Notes under the pieces: generated by a model
Seen by the model: only the letters and a program-made list of their open reading frames with translations
The model's database searches: none
What the model was told of the DNA's origin: nothing
In this document: one piece after another, positions 6,315 through 14,180 of the stretch
Numbering within the stretch: the first letter of the stretch is position 1
Layout of the letters: each line of letters starts with the position of its first letter
Made by a program: the position numbers and the translations under genes
Assembly: GCA_035283845.1 (NCBI GenBank)
Contig: DATESZ010000106.1
Location: forward strand, 1-22,061
Source: DATESZ01 sp035283845
Lineage (GTDB): Bacteria > Desulfobacterota > Syntrophia > Syntrophales > JACQWR01
Direction of reading: 5' to 3'
DNA length: 22,061 nucleotides

Positions 6315-8149
6315 CTTACAGAAATATCCACGATTTTATAAAAGTTCTGGAGTCCTCGCAAGAACTTGTCAGGATCAAGGCGCCCGTAAGCCCTTATCTC
6401 GAAATATCGGAAATTACAGACAGGGTCTCCAAAAGCAAGGACGGAGGCAAGGCTCTTCTCTTCGAGAATGTAGCCGGTTCTTCATTCCCTGTTTTAATCA
6501 ATGCCTTCGGCAGTGAAAAGCGCCTCACTTTAGCGCTGGGAGGAGAAAGTCCGGACCAGATCGGAGAAAGATTAAGGAAACTTTTGGACAATGCTGTTCC
6601 AAAGACCCTGGGGGATAAATTACGTTTATTGAAACGGGCCTTTGACGTTTCACGATACCTTCCCCGCGTTGTTAAAATGAACCGTCCGCCTTCCCAGGAA
6701 GTCATTTTGAAAAATGAAGAAGTTGACCTTGCCAGATTGCCTATCATCCACTGCTGGCCTCAGGATAGCGCCCCTTTTATTACATTTCCTGTGGTTTTCA
6801 CTAAAAGTCTGACATCAGGAAAAAGGAATGTGGGAATGTACCGTATGCAGGTATTCGACAAAAGCACTACGGGTATGCATTGGCATATTCACAAGGACGG
6901 GGCTCATTTTTTCCGGGAATTTAAAAAGGCGGGCAGGATAATGGAAGTTGCCGTTGCCATAGGCGCCGAGCCCGCCGTAACTTATGCCGCAACAGCGCCA
7001 ATGCCGCGCGGAGTGGACGAAATGCTGCTGGCCGGTTTTATCCGCCGTAAGCCTGTTACGTTAGTCCCCGCTTTAACCGTGGATATTGAAGTTCCGGCAG
7101 AGGCGGAGATTATCCTGGAAGGCTATATCGACCCTAATGAAAGCCGAACGGAGGGACCGTTTGGGGATCATACTGGCTACTATTCTCTGCCCGATATCTA
7201 TCCCGTCTTTCATGTTACGGCCATAACGCACCGTAGAAATGCCATTTACAGCGCCATCTTAGTGGGACGCCCACCCATGGAGGATTGCTACCTTGCCCAG
7301 GCTACGGAAAGGATATTTCTGCCCCTGATTCGGATAATCATGCCTGAAATCATTGACTATTGGCTGCCATGGGAAGGTGTTTTCCACAATATTGCCGTCG
7401 TAGCCATCGATAAGGAATATCCGGGTCATGCACGTAAAGTAATTAACGGGCTCTGGGGGTCGGGACAGATGAGTTTTTGTAAGGTCATTGTGGTTGTTGA
7501 TGGTAAAACACCTCTTCATGAAAAGGCGCCCCTTTTACAACTAATCCTGTCCAACATTGATCTGAAAAGAGATATTTTTATCACTGAAGGCAACCTTGAT
7601 GCCCTGGACCACGCCGCACCTTGCGCCATGTTCGGTGGGAAACTCGGCATTGACGCCACCAGCCGCGTGAAGGGAGAGCCACCCCGTGAAGAATTGATTA
7701 TACATGAGAATGCTTACTCTTTCGAGGAAATATTAAACAGACTTAATGCGATGGATGAAGGTTTTTCCGGCTGCCGTTTAATCTTTCCAGGCAGTGTCTT
7801 ACCGATATATGCATTCCAAATCAGGAAAAGCGCTGGGAAGCGCGGCGATTTCTTTCGTGACATCCTCCTCGCCGGAAAGACAATATGGCAGGGTATCTCC
7901 GTTTTTTATGACGTCGATGTAGATATACACGATAATTCTCTGATCCTCTGGAAAATATTCAACAATGTGGATCCCCTTCGTGATATTGCCGTCAGTGATC
8001 AGTTGATGATAATAGACGCAACTATAAAATCCTCTCTCGACATGCATTTACGTCCCTGGCCGGATGCTCTGGTCAGTAGGGAAGATATAAAATTACGGGT
8101 AGATGCAAGGCTGGATGAATTGGGAATTTCGCATCTATTTGAAAATTAA
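6311..8149 (+). CDS. UbiD-family decarboxylase (menaquinone biosynthesis type)
   Basis: A prenylated-FMN-dependent aromatic acid decarboxylase of 612 residues, acting on the prenylated aromatic intermediate made by the upstream prenyltransferase. UbiD hallmarks are visible. NVGMYRMQVFDKSTTGMHWH (from N173) belongs to the prFMN/metal-binding region. SRTEGPFGDHTGYYS (279-293) carries conserved acidic residues of the active site. The length is greater than E. coli UbiD (about 490), matching the longer menaquinone decarboxylase (MqnL-like) branch; the extra residues are C-terminal. The start overlaps the ubiA stop. The UbiX/MqnM flavin prenyltransferase needed to make prFMN is not in the window and must be elsewhere in the genome. 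Confidence 0.92.
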   Translation: MTYRNIHDFIKVLESSQELVRIKAPVSPYLEISEITDRVSKSKDGGKALLFENVAGSSFPVLINAFGSEKRLTLALGGESPDQIGERLRKLLDNAVPKTLGDKLRLLKRAFDVSRYLPRVVKMNRPPSQEVILKNEEVDLARLPIIHCWPQDSAPFITFPVVFTKSLTSGKRNVGMYRMQVFDKSTTGMHWHIHKDGAHFFREFKKAGRIMEVAVAIGAEPAVTYAATAPMPRGVDEMLLAGFIRRKPVTLVPALTVDIEVPAEAEIILEGYIDPNESRTEGPFGDHTGYYSLPDIYPVFHVTAITHRRNAIYSAILVGRPPMEDCYLAQATERIFLPLIRIIMPEIIDYWLPWEGVFHNIAVVAIDKEYPGHARKVINGLWGSGQMSFCKVIVVVDGKTPLHEKAPLLQLILSNIDLKRDIFITEGNLDALDHAAPCAMFGGKLGIDATSRVKGEPPREELIIHENAYSFEEILNRLNAMDEGFSGCRLIFPGSVLPIYAFQIRKSAGKRGDFFRDILLAGKTIWQGISVFYDVDVDIHDNSLILWKIFNNVDPLRDIAVSDQLMIIDATIKSSLDMHLRPWPDALVSREDIKLRVDARLDELGISHLFEN

Positions 8150-8176
8150 TGCTGCTGATATCCCGGATGCTTTAAT

Positions 8177-9037
8177 ATGAATAACCCGCTACCGATAAGC
8201 AGGGAGTTGTTTATTGAGAAGGTCGAGGAGAAACTTGGGACCGGCCTCATTGATTTTTCCGAAAATTACCAGATAATCAGGGAAGCTGAAGCTTCATCTA
8301 ACCCACTTCTCGCTGCCGGGGTGCTTCTCCCTATCTATTATCGGGAAAAAAACTCAACCACAAAGGAAAGAAGCGGAGAGTTTGTTTTCCGTCTTATCAA
8401 GCGCTCCAACCTTGTGACCCAGGCCGGCGATCTCGCCTGCCCCGGTGGAATTGTCCATCCCCTGAAGGACTTTCTTCTCATGTGGATCATCAGAAGCGGC
8501 CTGATTCCGCTATTGAATAATAAGGCAGGACAGTACTCACGGCTAAGAAATTACCCAACATTTCAAGCTATCGCGCTTTTTCTGGCCACGGCTGTGCGCG
8601 AAGCATGGGAAGAAATCAGGCTAAATCCCTTCCATATCAATTTCCTCGGTCCCCTTTCCCCCTACTCTCTTAATCTTTTCCCGCGCATCATTTTCCCTCT
8701 CGTCTGCCATGTGAACATGCCTCATCGCTTTTATCCCAATTACGAAGTAGAACGTCTCGTTGACATACCAATCGCTGCGTTTTACCATGAAGAAAATTAT
8801 GGAATGCTGCTCAAGGAGTCAGATACAGGATCACCTCATCCTGAAGAAAAACGGGAAACCCTTCCCTGCCTCATATATCTCGATCAAGAAGGGCGGGAAA
8901 ATATTCTATGGGGAGCTACTTTCTTTATCATAATAAATTTTCTTGAGTCTGTCTTTGATTTTCAACTGCCGGACTGGCAAAACAGGCGCCTTGTAAAAAA
9001 AATAATCGGTTCACATTATTTATCAGGCGACAGATAG
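8177..9037 (+). CDS. NUDIX hydrolase with an expanded Nudix box (CoA pyrophosphatase-like)
   Basis: A 286-residue protein with a split Nudix box. TQAGDLACPGG (81-91) corresponds to the H/QAGQ-FPGG entry of the NudL/CoA-pyrophosphatase group. The helix motif REAWEE (141-146) provides the metal-binding glutamates. In a standard box the Gly and the Arg are 14 residues apart; here they are 50 apart, so roughly 36 residues are inserted (LKDFLLMWIIRSGLIPLLNN and onward). I recall similar long-box proteins in related bacteria, so this is a subfamily trait rather than damage. Expected activity is hydrolysis of a nucleoside diphosphate derivative; the substrate is unknown. It starts 28 bp after ubiD with a weak ribosome binding site and ends 8 bp before rarA. 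Confidence 0.78.
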   Translation: MNNPLPISRELFIEKVEEKLGTGLIDFSENYQIIREAEASSNPLLAAGVLLPIYYREKNSTTKERSGEFVFRLIKRSNLVTQAGDLACPGGIVHPLKDFLLMWIIRSGLIPLLNNKAGQYSRLRNYPTFQAIALFLATAVREAWEEIRLNPFHINFLGPLSPYSLNLFPRIIFPLVCHVNMPHRFYPNYEVERLVDIPIAAFYHEENYGMLLKESDTGSPHPEEKRETLPCLIYLDQEGRENILWGATFFIIINFLESVFDFQLPDWQNRRLVKKIIGSHYLSGDR

Positions 9038-9045
9038 GGGCTCAT

Positions 9046-10425
9046 ATGGATCTTTTTGACCGGCATGAGGAAATAGACAGAAACCGTCCCCTTGCAGACA
9101 GAATGAGACCGAAAACACTTAAAGAGCATGTGGGACAATCCCATCTTTTAGGGAAGGGATGCCTGCTCCTTCGCGCAATTGAAGAAGACCGTTTGCCATC
9201 CCTGATTTTATGGGGACCGCCTGGCTCCGGAAAGACAACTTTGGCAACCATTATAGCCGCGGAAACGAAATCCTATTTTGTCAGCTTTTCTGCTGTTCTT
9301 TCCGGGATAAAAGAGATACGCGCCGTGATTGAAGAGGCAAAAAACCAACAACGTCGGTATCTAAGAAAGACCATCCTTTTTGTGGATGAAATTCACCGTT
9401 TTAACAAAGCCCAGCAGGATGCTTTTCTGCCCCATGTGGAAAATGGTCTGATTACATTGATCGGCGCCACCACGGAGAACCCTTCTTTCGAGGTTATCGC
9501 CCCCCTTCTATCACGCTCCCGGGTACTGCTTCTGAAACCTTTTTCGGATGATGAACTGGCAATTATCATAAAAAGGGCTCTGACTGATACTGTAAGTGGA
9601 CTGGGATTGATGGAATTGGATATTGAAGAGCAAGCCGTAAAGCATATCATATGGTCTGCCGACGGCGACGCCCGCACGGCGCTCAACAGCCTGGAAGCTG
9701 CGGCATCCATTCTATCGACCAAGAACAGCGAAAAGAAAACTATCACAATTCATATCGTGGAAGAAGCCATACAAAAAAAGGCTCTGCAATATGACAAGGA
9801 TGGCGAGGAACATTACAACCTTATCTCGGCTTTACATAAAAGCCTTCGGGGCAGCGATCCGGATGCAGCGCTTTACTGGTTGGGGCGAATGCTCGCGGCA
9901 GGCGAAGACCCCCTATATGTAGCCCGTCGCATGATAAGATTCGCTTCCGAGGATATAGGCAACGCCGACCCCCGCGCTCTTGCCGTATCAATTTCTGCCA
10001 TGCAGGCCTTTCAACTGCTCGGTCTTCCTGAAGGAGAGTTGGCCCTTGCCCAATCCGCCGTTTACCTGGCCACGGCCCCCAAAAGCAACGCACTTTATGC
10101 GGCCTACGGTAAAATAAAGGAAACAATCAAAGAAACCGGATCAATGCCTGTACCCCTGCACATCAGAAATGCTCCAACAAAATTAATGCGTGACCTCAAT
10201 TATGGAAAGGGTTACAGATATGCCCACGACTTTGAGGATGCTTACACTCCCCAGGAATACCTGCCGGAAGGCATTAAAATACGTAATTTCTATAATCCTA
10301 CCGATCGCGGTTACGAAAAAATAATCAAGGAAAGAATAGACTCCTGGCGAAAAAATCGTGACCCAAAAAAAGAGTTTCAGGAAGGCCGAAAGGGCCTCCC
10401 TGATAAGGAAAAAGTGAAGGATTAA
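9046..10425 (+). CDS. rarA: Replication-associated recombination protein RarA (AAA+ ATPase)
   Basis: A clamp-loader-like AAA+ ATPase (RarA/MgsA, Mgs1/WRNIP1 family) that acts at stalled replication forks and interacts with SSB. The 459-residue length is normal. The Walker A motif is GPPGSGKTT (57-65), Walker B is LFVDEIHRF (D114, E115), and sensor 1 is GATTENPSF (140-148). The C-terminal tetramerisation region holds the family signature DPLYVARRMIRFASEDIGNA and, later, LNYGKGYRYAHDFE. The start at 9046 lies 8 bp after the NUDIX stop with AGGGG a few bases upstream. It probably shares a transcript with the preceding genes, although its function is unrelated to quinones. Confidence 0.95.
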   Translation: MDLFDRHEEIDRNRPLADRMRPKTLKEHVGQSHLLGKGCLLLRAIEEDRLPSLILWGPPGSGKTTLATIIAAETKSYFVSFSAVLSGIKEIRAVIEEAKNQQRRYLRKTILFVDEIHRFNKAQQDAFLPHVENGLITLIGATTENPSFEVIAPLLSRSRVLLLKPFSDDELAIIIKRALTDTVSGLGLMELDIEEQAVKHIIWSADGDARTALNSLEAAASILSTKNSEKKTITIHIVEEAIQKKALQYDKDGEEHYNLISALHKSLRGSDPDAALYWLGRMLAAGEDPLYVARRMIRFASEDIGNADPRALAVSISAMQAFQLLGLPEGELALAQSAVYLATAPKSNALYAAYGKIKETIKETGSMPVPLHIRNAPTKLMRDLNYGKGYRYAHDFEDAYTPQEYLPEGIKIRNFYNPTDRGYEKIIKERIDSWRKNRDPKKEFQEGRKGLPDKEKVKD

Positions 10426-10573
10426 AGTGATCAATGGACGCAATACAGCCGTTGCATGTCGCTGTCCATGCGTTGTTCCGCATCCCTCTATCCTGATCTT
10501 AAGGATATCAAAAGCTATAGGGGATTCTGACGAAAGTAAAGAAGGAACGAGCCGGAATATTCGGGCAGTCGGT
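10426..10573. other. Intergenic region between convergent rarA and the small membrane gene
   Basis: No recognisable gene. A plus-strand frame from GTG 10427 (Cys-containing, 74 codons) overlaps the real minus-strand gene and lacks family resemblance. A weak 6-bp inverted repeat (ATGGAC at 10434, GTCCAT at 10464) is present but has no T-tract, so I do not call a terminator. Confidence 0.35.
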
Positions 10574-10777
10574 CTATTCTTTCTTGTACATATCAGCCAG
10601 GATAGCAAGAAGCAAGAAGGTATTGGCTCCCAGCATTGCCGCGGTTGCTGAAATTCCTCCTTCAATTAAGTAGCCAAAAACTGTATTTCCACCAATGAAC
10701 CTTCCAAGAAACGCGTAAATAATTAACAAAATACCTATTACTGCGAATACTTGTGATAATATTTTGAAATTTTTCAT
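10574..10777 (-). CDS. Small two-helix membrane protein, 67 residues
   Basis: The protein has two hydrophobic segments, about residues 6-26 (ILSQVFAVIGILLIIYAFLG) and 33-60 (TVFGYLIEGGISATAAMLGA then NTFLLLAIL), with short charged ends (MKNFK and DMYKKE). It should sit in the inner membrane as a helical hairpin. Two things indicate a real gene: an AAAGGGGG sequence about 9-10 nt upstream of the ATG, and a near-consensus promoter (TTGACA-N17-TACAAT) 24 bp further up. I do not recognise the family. Neighbours are rarA (convergent) and cstA (divergent), and neither points to a role. Confidence 0.75.
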   Translation of the reverse strand: MKNFKILSQVFAVIGILLIIYAFLGRFIGGNTVFGYLIEGGISATAAMLGANTFLLLAILADMYKKE

Positions 10778-10800
10778 TCTAATTACCCCCTTTTCTTTTG

Positions 10801-10829
10801 ATTGTAGTACAGGACAAAATCTTTGTCAA
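10801..10829 (-). promoter_or_regulatory. Strong sigma-70 promoter of the 67-residue membrane protein
   Basis: On the minus strand TTGACA (10829-10824), exactly 17 bp, then TACAAT (10806-10801). This is one of the best promoter matches in the window. The predicted 5' leader is short, about 20 nt, before the ATG at 10777. Confidence 0.7.
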
Positions 10830-10857
10830 TATAGTTTTCAGAGGACGCGACAAAGGG

Positions 10858-10886
10858 TTGCCTCACACGAAAAATAGATTTATAAT
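10858..10886 (+). promoter_or_regulatory. Sigma-70 promoter of cstA
   Basis: TTGCCT (10858-10863), 17 bp, then a perfect TATAAT (10881-10886), about 30 bp upstream of the cstA start. It is divergent from the promoter at 10801-10829; the 28-bp gap between the two -35 boxes could hold a shared regulator site, but no palindrome is obvious. Confidence 0.65.
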
Positions 10887-10917
10887 ACGCAATAAAACAA
10901 CCTGATGGAGTGCACCC

Positions 10918-12678
10918 ATGAGCCTACTGTTGATCGTCTTCCTTGCTGCCGCCGCTCTGGCTGTAGGTTATTTCACCTACGGGAGATTCATCGCGCGCCT
11001 GTTGGTTTTGGATAATGATCGTCCAACCCCGGCTGTGGAGATGCGCGACGGTGTGGATTATGAACCGATCCCGCCAAAGTTCCTGATCGGCCAACACTTT
11101 TCTGCCATAGCCGCCGCCGGTCCCATTGTGGGCCCGATCCTGGCCGGTATCATGTTCGGCTGGGCGCCGGCGCTGCTATGGATACTCCTCGGTTCCATCT
11201 TCATCGGGGGCGTCCATGACATGACCACCCTGGTAGCGTCTCTGCGGCACAAGGCTCGATCTATTGCCGAGGTCATCCGCGAGCACATGACCCGCCGATC
11301 CTACCTGCTATTCCTCTCCTTTGTGTGGATCGCTCTGGTGTATATCATCGTTGCGTTCACCGATGTGACGGCGCAATCATTTGTTGGCCAACTGACGTTG
11401 GAGGACGGAACTGTCATCTCCGGGGGCGGCATTGCCACCTCTTCCCTGCTCTACCTGGCACTGCCGATCCTGATGGGACTGCTGATGCACAAAGCCAAAC
11501 TGCCCTTAGGCCTCGCCACCGTTATTTTCCTGCCGCTGGTGGGCGCAGCCATCTGGGTGGGGCAAAAGATTCCCCTGAACCTGCCGGGCGTGCCAGGTCT
11601 GACGACGCTGCAGATATGGGACCTCCTGCTGCTCGCGTATTGCTGCGTAGCCTCGATCGTTCCATTGTGGGCCCTGCTCCAGCCGCGCGGGCACCTCGGA
11701 GGGTATTTCCTATTTGCTGCGCTTGCGGCCGGAATAATAGGCATCCTCTTCGGCGGCCGGACGGTGGAATATCCGGCTTTCCTGGGGTGGGTTTCCCAGG
11801 GCAAGCAGGGCGGTTTTTCCTTGTTCCCGATCCTGTTCATCACCGTGGCCTGCGGGGCCTGTTCCGGCTTCCATGCCATCGTGGCCTCGGGCACCACCTC
11901 CAAGCAGTTGAGTCGAGAGACGGACGCCCAAGTGGTGGGCTACGGCAGTATGCTCCTAGAAGGAATGGTCGCAGTGACAGCGTTAAGCTGCGTGATGATG
12001 CTGCCGCGCACCCACGATATATTTCAGGGAACGCCGAAACCGAACTTCATTTATGCCCTGGGCATCGGCAATTTCTTACAGGTCCTCGGCATCAATCCCG
12101 CCTTCGGGGTCTGCTTTGGGCTGATGGCTTTCACCACGTTCGTGTACGATACGTTGGACGTTTGCACTCGGCTTGGCCGCTATGTACTGCAAGAGGTGAC
12201 GGGCTGGCAGGGCCGCTGGGGACGGTACATAGCGACGCTCCTGACGGCTGGCGTCCCGGCCCTTTTCGTTACAAGGATCACCGCGGGGCCCAACGGCTCG
12301 CCCGTCCCGGCCTGGAAGATTTTCTGGAACCTGTTCGGTTCCAGCAATCAACTGCTGGCCGCCTTGACGCTATTGGGCGTCACGGTCTGGCTGAGGCGCA
12401 CCCGCAAGGACCGCTGGACGTGGGTGGTCACCGCGGCGCCGATGGTGTTCATGTATACTATGAGCGTATGGTCCCTGCTTCTCCTCACAGGCGCGTGGCT
12501 GCTGAGTTTCGGGCAGGGCTTTCGGTTCGACATGGTCGCCTTCGTGGCCCTGGTCCTGGTCGTTCTGGCCGCGCTAATGCTTCTTGAGGCAATACGCGCC
12601 TTTCGGCAACGCCCATCTCGGCCCGGCGAAGAAACAAAACAGGGGACGTCCCTATCCCCCCGCTCCAGAGGCAGATAG
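10918..12678 (+). CDS. cstA: CstA-family peptide/pyruvate transporter
   Basis: An inner-membrane carrier of the carbon-starvation protein family, linked in enterobacteria to peptide and pyruvate uptake. Family signatures are plain: YGRFIARLLVLD near the N-terminus, PPKFLIGQHFSAIAAAGPIV, GSIFIGGVHDM, and ACGACSGFHAIVASGTTSKQ. Many transmembrane segments run through the sequence. At 586 residues it is shorter than E. coli CstA (about 700), as in the compact anaerobe forms; the usual C-terminal extension is replaced by a short hydrophilic tail (SRPGEETKQG). GATGGAG lies upstream of the ATG, and the gene has its own TATAAT promoter. It appears to be a single-gene unit. Base composition is GC-richer than the preceding operon. 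Confidence 0.93.
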   Translation: MSLLLIVFLAAAALAVGYFTYGRFIARLLVLDNDRPTPAVEMRDGVDYEPIPPKFLIGQHFSAIAAAGPIVGPILAGIMFGWAPALLWILLGSIFIGGVHDMTTLVASLRHKARSIAEVIREHMTRRSYLLFLSFVWIALVYIIVAFTDVTAQSFVGQLTLEDGTVISGGGIATSSLLYLALPILMGLLMHKAKLPLGLATVIFLPLVGAAIWVGQKIPLNLPGVPGLTTLQIWDLLLLAYCCVASIVPLWALLQPRGHLGGYFLFAALAAGIIGILFGGRTVEYPAFLGWVSQGKQGGFSLFPILFITVACGACSGFHAIVASGTTSKQLSRETDAQVVGYGSMLLEGMVAVTALSCVMMLPRTHDIFQGTPKPNFIYALGIGNFLQVLGINPAFGVCFGLMAFTTFVYDTLDVCTRLGRYVLQEVTGWQGRWGRYIATLLTAGVPALFVTRITAGPNGSPVPAWKIFWNLFGSSNQLLAALTLLGVTVWLRRTRKDRWTWVVTAAPMVFMYTMSVWSLLLLTGAWLLSFGQGFRFDMVAFVALVLVVLAALMLLEAIRAFRQRPSRPGEETKQGTSLSPRSRGR

Positions 12679-12788
12679 ATGACCTGAAAACAAGCAATGA
12701 TGAAGATTTTTCATTGTCGGGAAGCATAGCCCAAAGTAGAACGCCAGAAAATATGGGTTGGTCAGACGCTTACAGTTTAAAAAACAAT

Positions 12789-12833
12789 TTGACTTGCATA
12801 ACCACATCATATATTCAAGTATTCACTTGAATA
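12789..12833 (+). promoter_or_regulatory. Promoter and palindromic ArsR-type operator of the ArsR-rhodanese gene
   Basis: TTGACT (12789-12794) is the probable -35. A 22-bp palindrome, TATTCAAGT-ATTC-ACTTGAATA, occupies 12812-12833 with perfect 9-bp arms. The -10 (TATTCA at spacing 17, or TATATT at 12810) falls inside or at the edge of the palindrome, so a dimer bound there would block RNA polymerase. This is the arrangement expected for autorepression by the ArsR-family product encoded 13 bp downstream. Confidence 0.75.
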
Positions 12834-12845
12834 CTGGACCGTCTC

Positions 12846-13520
12846 ATGAACAATCTGTCTAACCGCAATGCCGTGTATGAACATATCGCCCGGGTCGGGA
12901 AAGCGATTTGTGCTCCCGCCCGTTTGGAGATTCTGGATCTCCTTTCCCAAGCGCCGCAGGATGTTCAAACCCTTGCCCGAAAGAGTGGGTTGTCAATAGC
13001 CAACACTTCACAGCATCTGCGGGTCTTGCACGCGGCGCGTCTTGTCGATGCCTCGAAGAAGGGGCAACATGTTGTGTATCGCCTTGCCGATAAGTCCGTT
13101 GCGCACTTCCTTCGTACGTTGCGTATTCTCTCGGAAGACCGCATCGGCGAAATACGCGAGATAGCGGCAGCTTATTTTCACGCCAAAGAGGAGCTTCAGC
13201 CCATTGATCGCAAAGACCTGGTTGATCAGGTTAAAAAGGGTCTTGTCACCGTAATTGATGTACGCCCTCCGGAAGAATATGCGGCGGGCCACATCCGGGG
13301 AGCGATTTCTATTCCCCTTTCTGAACTGCACCGGAAGCTCCGGCTCCTGCCGAGAGATCAGAACATTGTCGCCTATTGCCGAGGGCCTTATTGCGTGCTC
13401 GCCGTGAAGGCGGTTGAGTTCTTGAGAAGTAAAGGGTTCAGCGCCAGACGTCTGCCGGACAGTGTAAACGATTGGGATGCGGCCGGCTTGCCGGTTGTTG
13501 AGAGGGAGCAATCATTTTGA
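12846..13520 (+). CDS. ArsR-family repressor fused to a rhodanese domain
   Basis: A 224-residue cytoplasmic regulator. The N-terminal part (about 10-95) is an ArsR winged helix with recognition helix SIANTSQHLRVL and wing KKGQHVVYRL. The C-terminal part (about 122-220) is a single rhodanese domain (VIDVRPPEEYAAGHI) with active-site loop C178-RGPYC-VLA, so it keeps a sulfur-accepting cysteine. This fusion is a known architecture and suggests gene control in response to sulfane sulfur, persulfide or another thiol-reactive signal. The signal is inferred. The start lies 13 bp after a perfect palindrome overlapping its promoter, implying autorepression. The ribosome binding site is weak. The next gene starts 27 bp later, and the whole downstream export cluster may be its regulon. 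Confidence 0.9.
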   Translation: MNNLSNRNAVYEHIARVGKAICAPARLEILDLLSQAPQDVQTLARKSGLSIANTSQHLRVLHAARLVDASKKGQHVVYRLADKSVAHFLRTLRILSEDRIGEIREIAAAYFHAKEELQPIDRKDLVDQVKKGLVTVIDVRPPEEYAAGHIRGAISIPLSELHRKLRLLPRDQNIVAYCRGPYCVLAVKAVEFLRSKGFSARRLPDSVNDWDAAGLPVVEREQSF

Positions 13521-13547
13521 TAATCTTCAACTGAAGGAGGCAATAAA

Positions 13548-14126
13548 GTGGCTTATAATATTATGAGGTTCTTCCATATTTTATCAGTCGTTTTCATGGC
13601 GGTGCCCCTGTACAACCTCATTATAGTGCATGAACGGAAGCGAATCGGCAAAGCGCCGTTCGTGGTTGACCGGTACTTTGAAAACATTATCAAGGGGGCA
13701 GCGATCCGGTGCTATGTATATCAGTTTACAGCCCTATTCACCGGCATCCTGTTGATTCCCCTGGGTGGCTTGCCCTGGAGCGATCTGATTGTGAACCAGA
13801 TCCTTCTGGCGAAGCTCCTGCTCTTGCTCACGTTGACTACCCTGCTCTCGGTGGTTCATTTTCAGATCCAGCCTACCATTGAAGCAATTCTCAGCCAGGT
13901 GAAGGGGGATGAGCTTCCCGAAGGAATCGCCAAACAAATTGCTCCCATCCGCCTCAGACGGACGCGTTTGGCGACGGTCTGCCTGTTCATTATCATCACG
14001 ATTGTTCTGCTGGGGTTGCAAGTTACTACCCGGTTTGGCCTTCCTGCCACTGCGATTTTGATTCTCCTGGCCGCGCTCTTTTCCTGGAGAGCTTACCGGA
14101 CATCCGTCCGTTTTGGTTGGATATAA
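13548..14126 (+). CDS. Four-helix integral membrane protein of unknown function
   Basis: A 192-residue protein with about four hydrophobic segments: near residues 4-28, 58-75, 83-105 and 140-180. The loop around QPTIEAILSQVKGDELPEGI between helices 3 and 4 is hydrophilic. The N-terminal MRFFHILSVVFMAVPLYNLI resembles small cytochrome-like or DUF2269-type membrane proteins, and conserved-looking His residues occur in helix 1 (FFHIL) and helix 3 (VVHF), but I cannot name the family. GTG is the start; it is fixed by a full AAGGAGG (13534-13540) 7 nt upstream. It lies between the ArsR-rhodanese gene and the MMPL permease on the same strand and is probably part of that operon. Confidence 0.8.
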   Translation: MAYNIMRFFHILSVVFMAVPLYNLIIVHERKRIGKAPFVVDRYFENIIKGAAIRCYVYQFTALFTGILLIPLGGLPWSDLIVNQILLAKLLLLLTLTTLLSVVHFQIQPTIEAILSQVKGDELPEGIAKQIAPIRLRRTRLATVCLFIIITIVLLGLQVTTRFGLPATAILILLAALFSWRAYRTSVRFGWI

Positions 14127-14180
14127 ACCGAATCATATGCCGTACGCAGTTATCCGGGCAATAAACCAAGGAGTGATCCC

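Noticed and set aside
10384..10398. AGGCC-GAAAG-GGCCT hairpin at the end of rarA as a terminator
   Set aside because: It lies within the coding region, has a 5-bp stem and has no T-run after it.
10427..10651. Plus-strand Cys-containing 74-codon frame after rarA, with GAAGGA nearby
   Set aside because: It overlaps the better supported minus-strand membrane protein, and its C-terminus is antisense to it. It has no family resemblance.
11325..12587. 420-codon plus-strand open frame within cstA
   Set aside because: It is Pro/Arg/Gly-rich, has no family resemblance and lies wholly within the well-supported cstA gene. It is a shadow of GC-rich coding sequence.
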